A program made the position numbers and the translations under genes. Below are positions 41,979 to 42,463 of a DNA stretch of 42,463 nt, in pieces (the first letter of the stretch is position 1; each line of letters starts with the position of its first letter). The notes under the pieces are model-generated. The model did not search any database. It had not been told where the DNA came from and was given only the letters and a program-made list of their open reading frames with translations. This DNA is from Opitutus sp. (GTDB lineage: Bacteria > Verrucomicrobiota > Verrucomicrobiia > Opitutales > Opitutaceae), in contig SIBG01000033.1 of the NCBI GenBank assembly GCA_009695305.1, positions 1 to 42,463 of the forward strand, in the 5' to 3' direction.

Positions 41979-42105
41979 CGCAAAACCCGCTTGTTATTCG
42001 AGCCTGTTCGTGTGCATTCGTGATTCGAATCGCCTCGATGGACACCCCGGCAGATCATCCCGTTTTCGCCCATGGCCCATGACCATCGAGCCCAACCCGT
42101 GAGCG
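41979..42105 (+). repeat. duplicated leader, copy B, before the last TMTC-like gene
   Basis: This is homologous to 39854-39976 (same first 19 nt, same GCCCATGGCCC context before the start). It follows directly after the truncated copy. Confidence 0.75.
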
Positions 42106-42463
42106 AGTCCGCGCTGCCGCGCGGCCAGAGCTGGATTATGCTGCTGCAAGCCGCCGTGATTCTGGCTGCGGGCTGGTTTGTGTATTCGCCCGTGCTGCAC
42201 GGCGGCTGGCTCTGGGACGATCGGATCGATGTGAGTGAAAATACGCTGCTGCGCACAGCCACTGGCTTGTGGCGAATCTGGAGCGAACCCTGGCTGCTCT
42301 ACGACTACTACCCGCTCAAGCACACGGTGCAGTGGGTGCAGTGGCAGCTCTGGGGCGACGACACATTGGGCTACCACGTGACCAATCTCGCGCTGCATCT
42401 GTTGGGAGCATTTTTGTTTTGGCGCGTGCTGCACCAGCTCGGTCTGCGGCTCGCGTGGCTCGG
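42072..42463 (+). CDS. TMTC-like membrane protein, copy 4 (partial, runs off the end)
   Basis: The first 130 codons of another paralogue: MAHDHRAQPVSESALPRG, then the first helix and WLWDDRIDVSENTLL, YYPLKHTVQWVQWQLWGDD and LGAFLFWRVLHQLGLRLAWL. The last codon is incomplete at the end of the window. It is closest to copy 2 by eye. The real start may be the GTG at 42099 (VSESALP), which matches TTG-Ser-Asp-Ser in copy 1 and GTG-Ser in copy 2. The TPR part lies beyond the window. Confidence 0.85.
   Translation, partial: MAHDHRAQPVSESALPRGQSWIMLLQAAVILAAGWFVYSPVLHGGWLWDDRIDVSENTLLRTATGLWRIWSEPWLLYDYYPLKHTVQWVQWQLWGDDTLGYHVTNLALHLLGAFLFWRVLHQLGLRLAWL

Overview
The window reads as chromosomal DNA of a GC-rich, Gram-negative (two-membrane) bacterium. 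The best guess is a verrucomicrobium of the Opitutae/Opitutaceae type. The pointers are lpxB, lolCD, an autotransporter and outer-membrane barrels, the pairing of RNase HII with RNase HIII, bacterial S21, and signalling and glycosyltransferase genes of the style seen in that group. The taxon is an inference from gene content and could not be searched.

Layout. 0-8 kb, minus strand: tRNA-Gly, then a surface-polysaccharide operon (NtrC-type sigma-54 activator, GT-C membrane glycosyltransferase, outer-membrane barrel, Wzc-like tyrosine kinase/chain-length protein, periplasmic binding protein). 7.9-9.4 kb, minus: an ECF sigma factor with two overlapping genes, a membrane protein carrying an internal 31-residue duplication and a Spy-like periplasmic protein. 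Opposite is a divergent lipoprotein. 10.2-15.7 kb: NtrB-like kinase, rnhB, rnhC, divergent mutY, a TIM-barrel isomerase and rpsU with promoter and terminator. 15.8-21.5 kb, plus: dnaE, an RsmB-like rRNA methyltransferase and a SAM methyltransferase interrupted in frame by a perfect 33-bp palindrome. 21.5-26.1 kb: GDSL autotransporter esterase, a 49-codon ORF that matches the tail of the methyltransferase, a thioredoxin-like protein, and a ccsA/hemX-like gene coupled to hemA. 26.1-30 kb, minus: a large CHASE/PAS hybrid kinase broken by two frameshifts. 30-37.6 kb, minus: lpxB, a Gfo/Idh/MocA oxidoreductase, lolD, lolC/E, lysS, a frameshifted receiver protein, a type IV pilin-like gene and a TMEM175-family channel. 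37.6-42.5 kb, plus: a tandem array of TMTC-like membrane-TPR proteins (two complete, one remnant, one running off the end) with a duplicated leader.

Themes. Much of the window builds the cell envelope: capsule/EPS export, lipid A, lipoprotein sorting, an autotransporter and probable protein O-glycosylation. A second theme is DNA/RNA maintenance (dnaE, mutY, rnhB, rnhC, rRNA methylation). No gene-free stretch exceeds about 220 bases. Several short intergenic gaps (rnhC/mutY, rnhB/kinase, rsmB-like/methyltransferase, lysS/lolC) are filled by imperfect inverted repeats made of quasi-periodic 7-10 nt motifs. Related sequence also appears inside coding regions (dnaE, the methyltransferase, the end of rnhB). 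I regard this invasion of gaps and genes by small palindromic or quasi-periodic elements, together with the TMTC-like array, as the most unusual aspect of the window.
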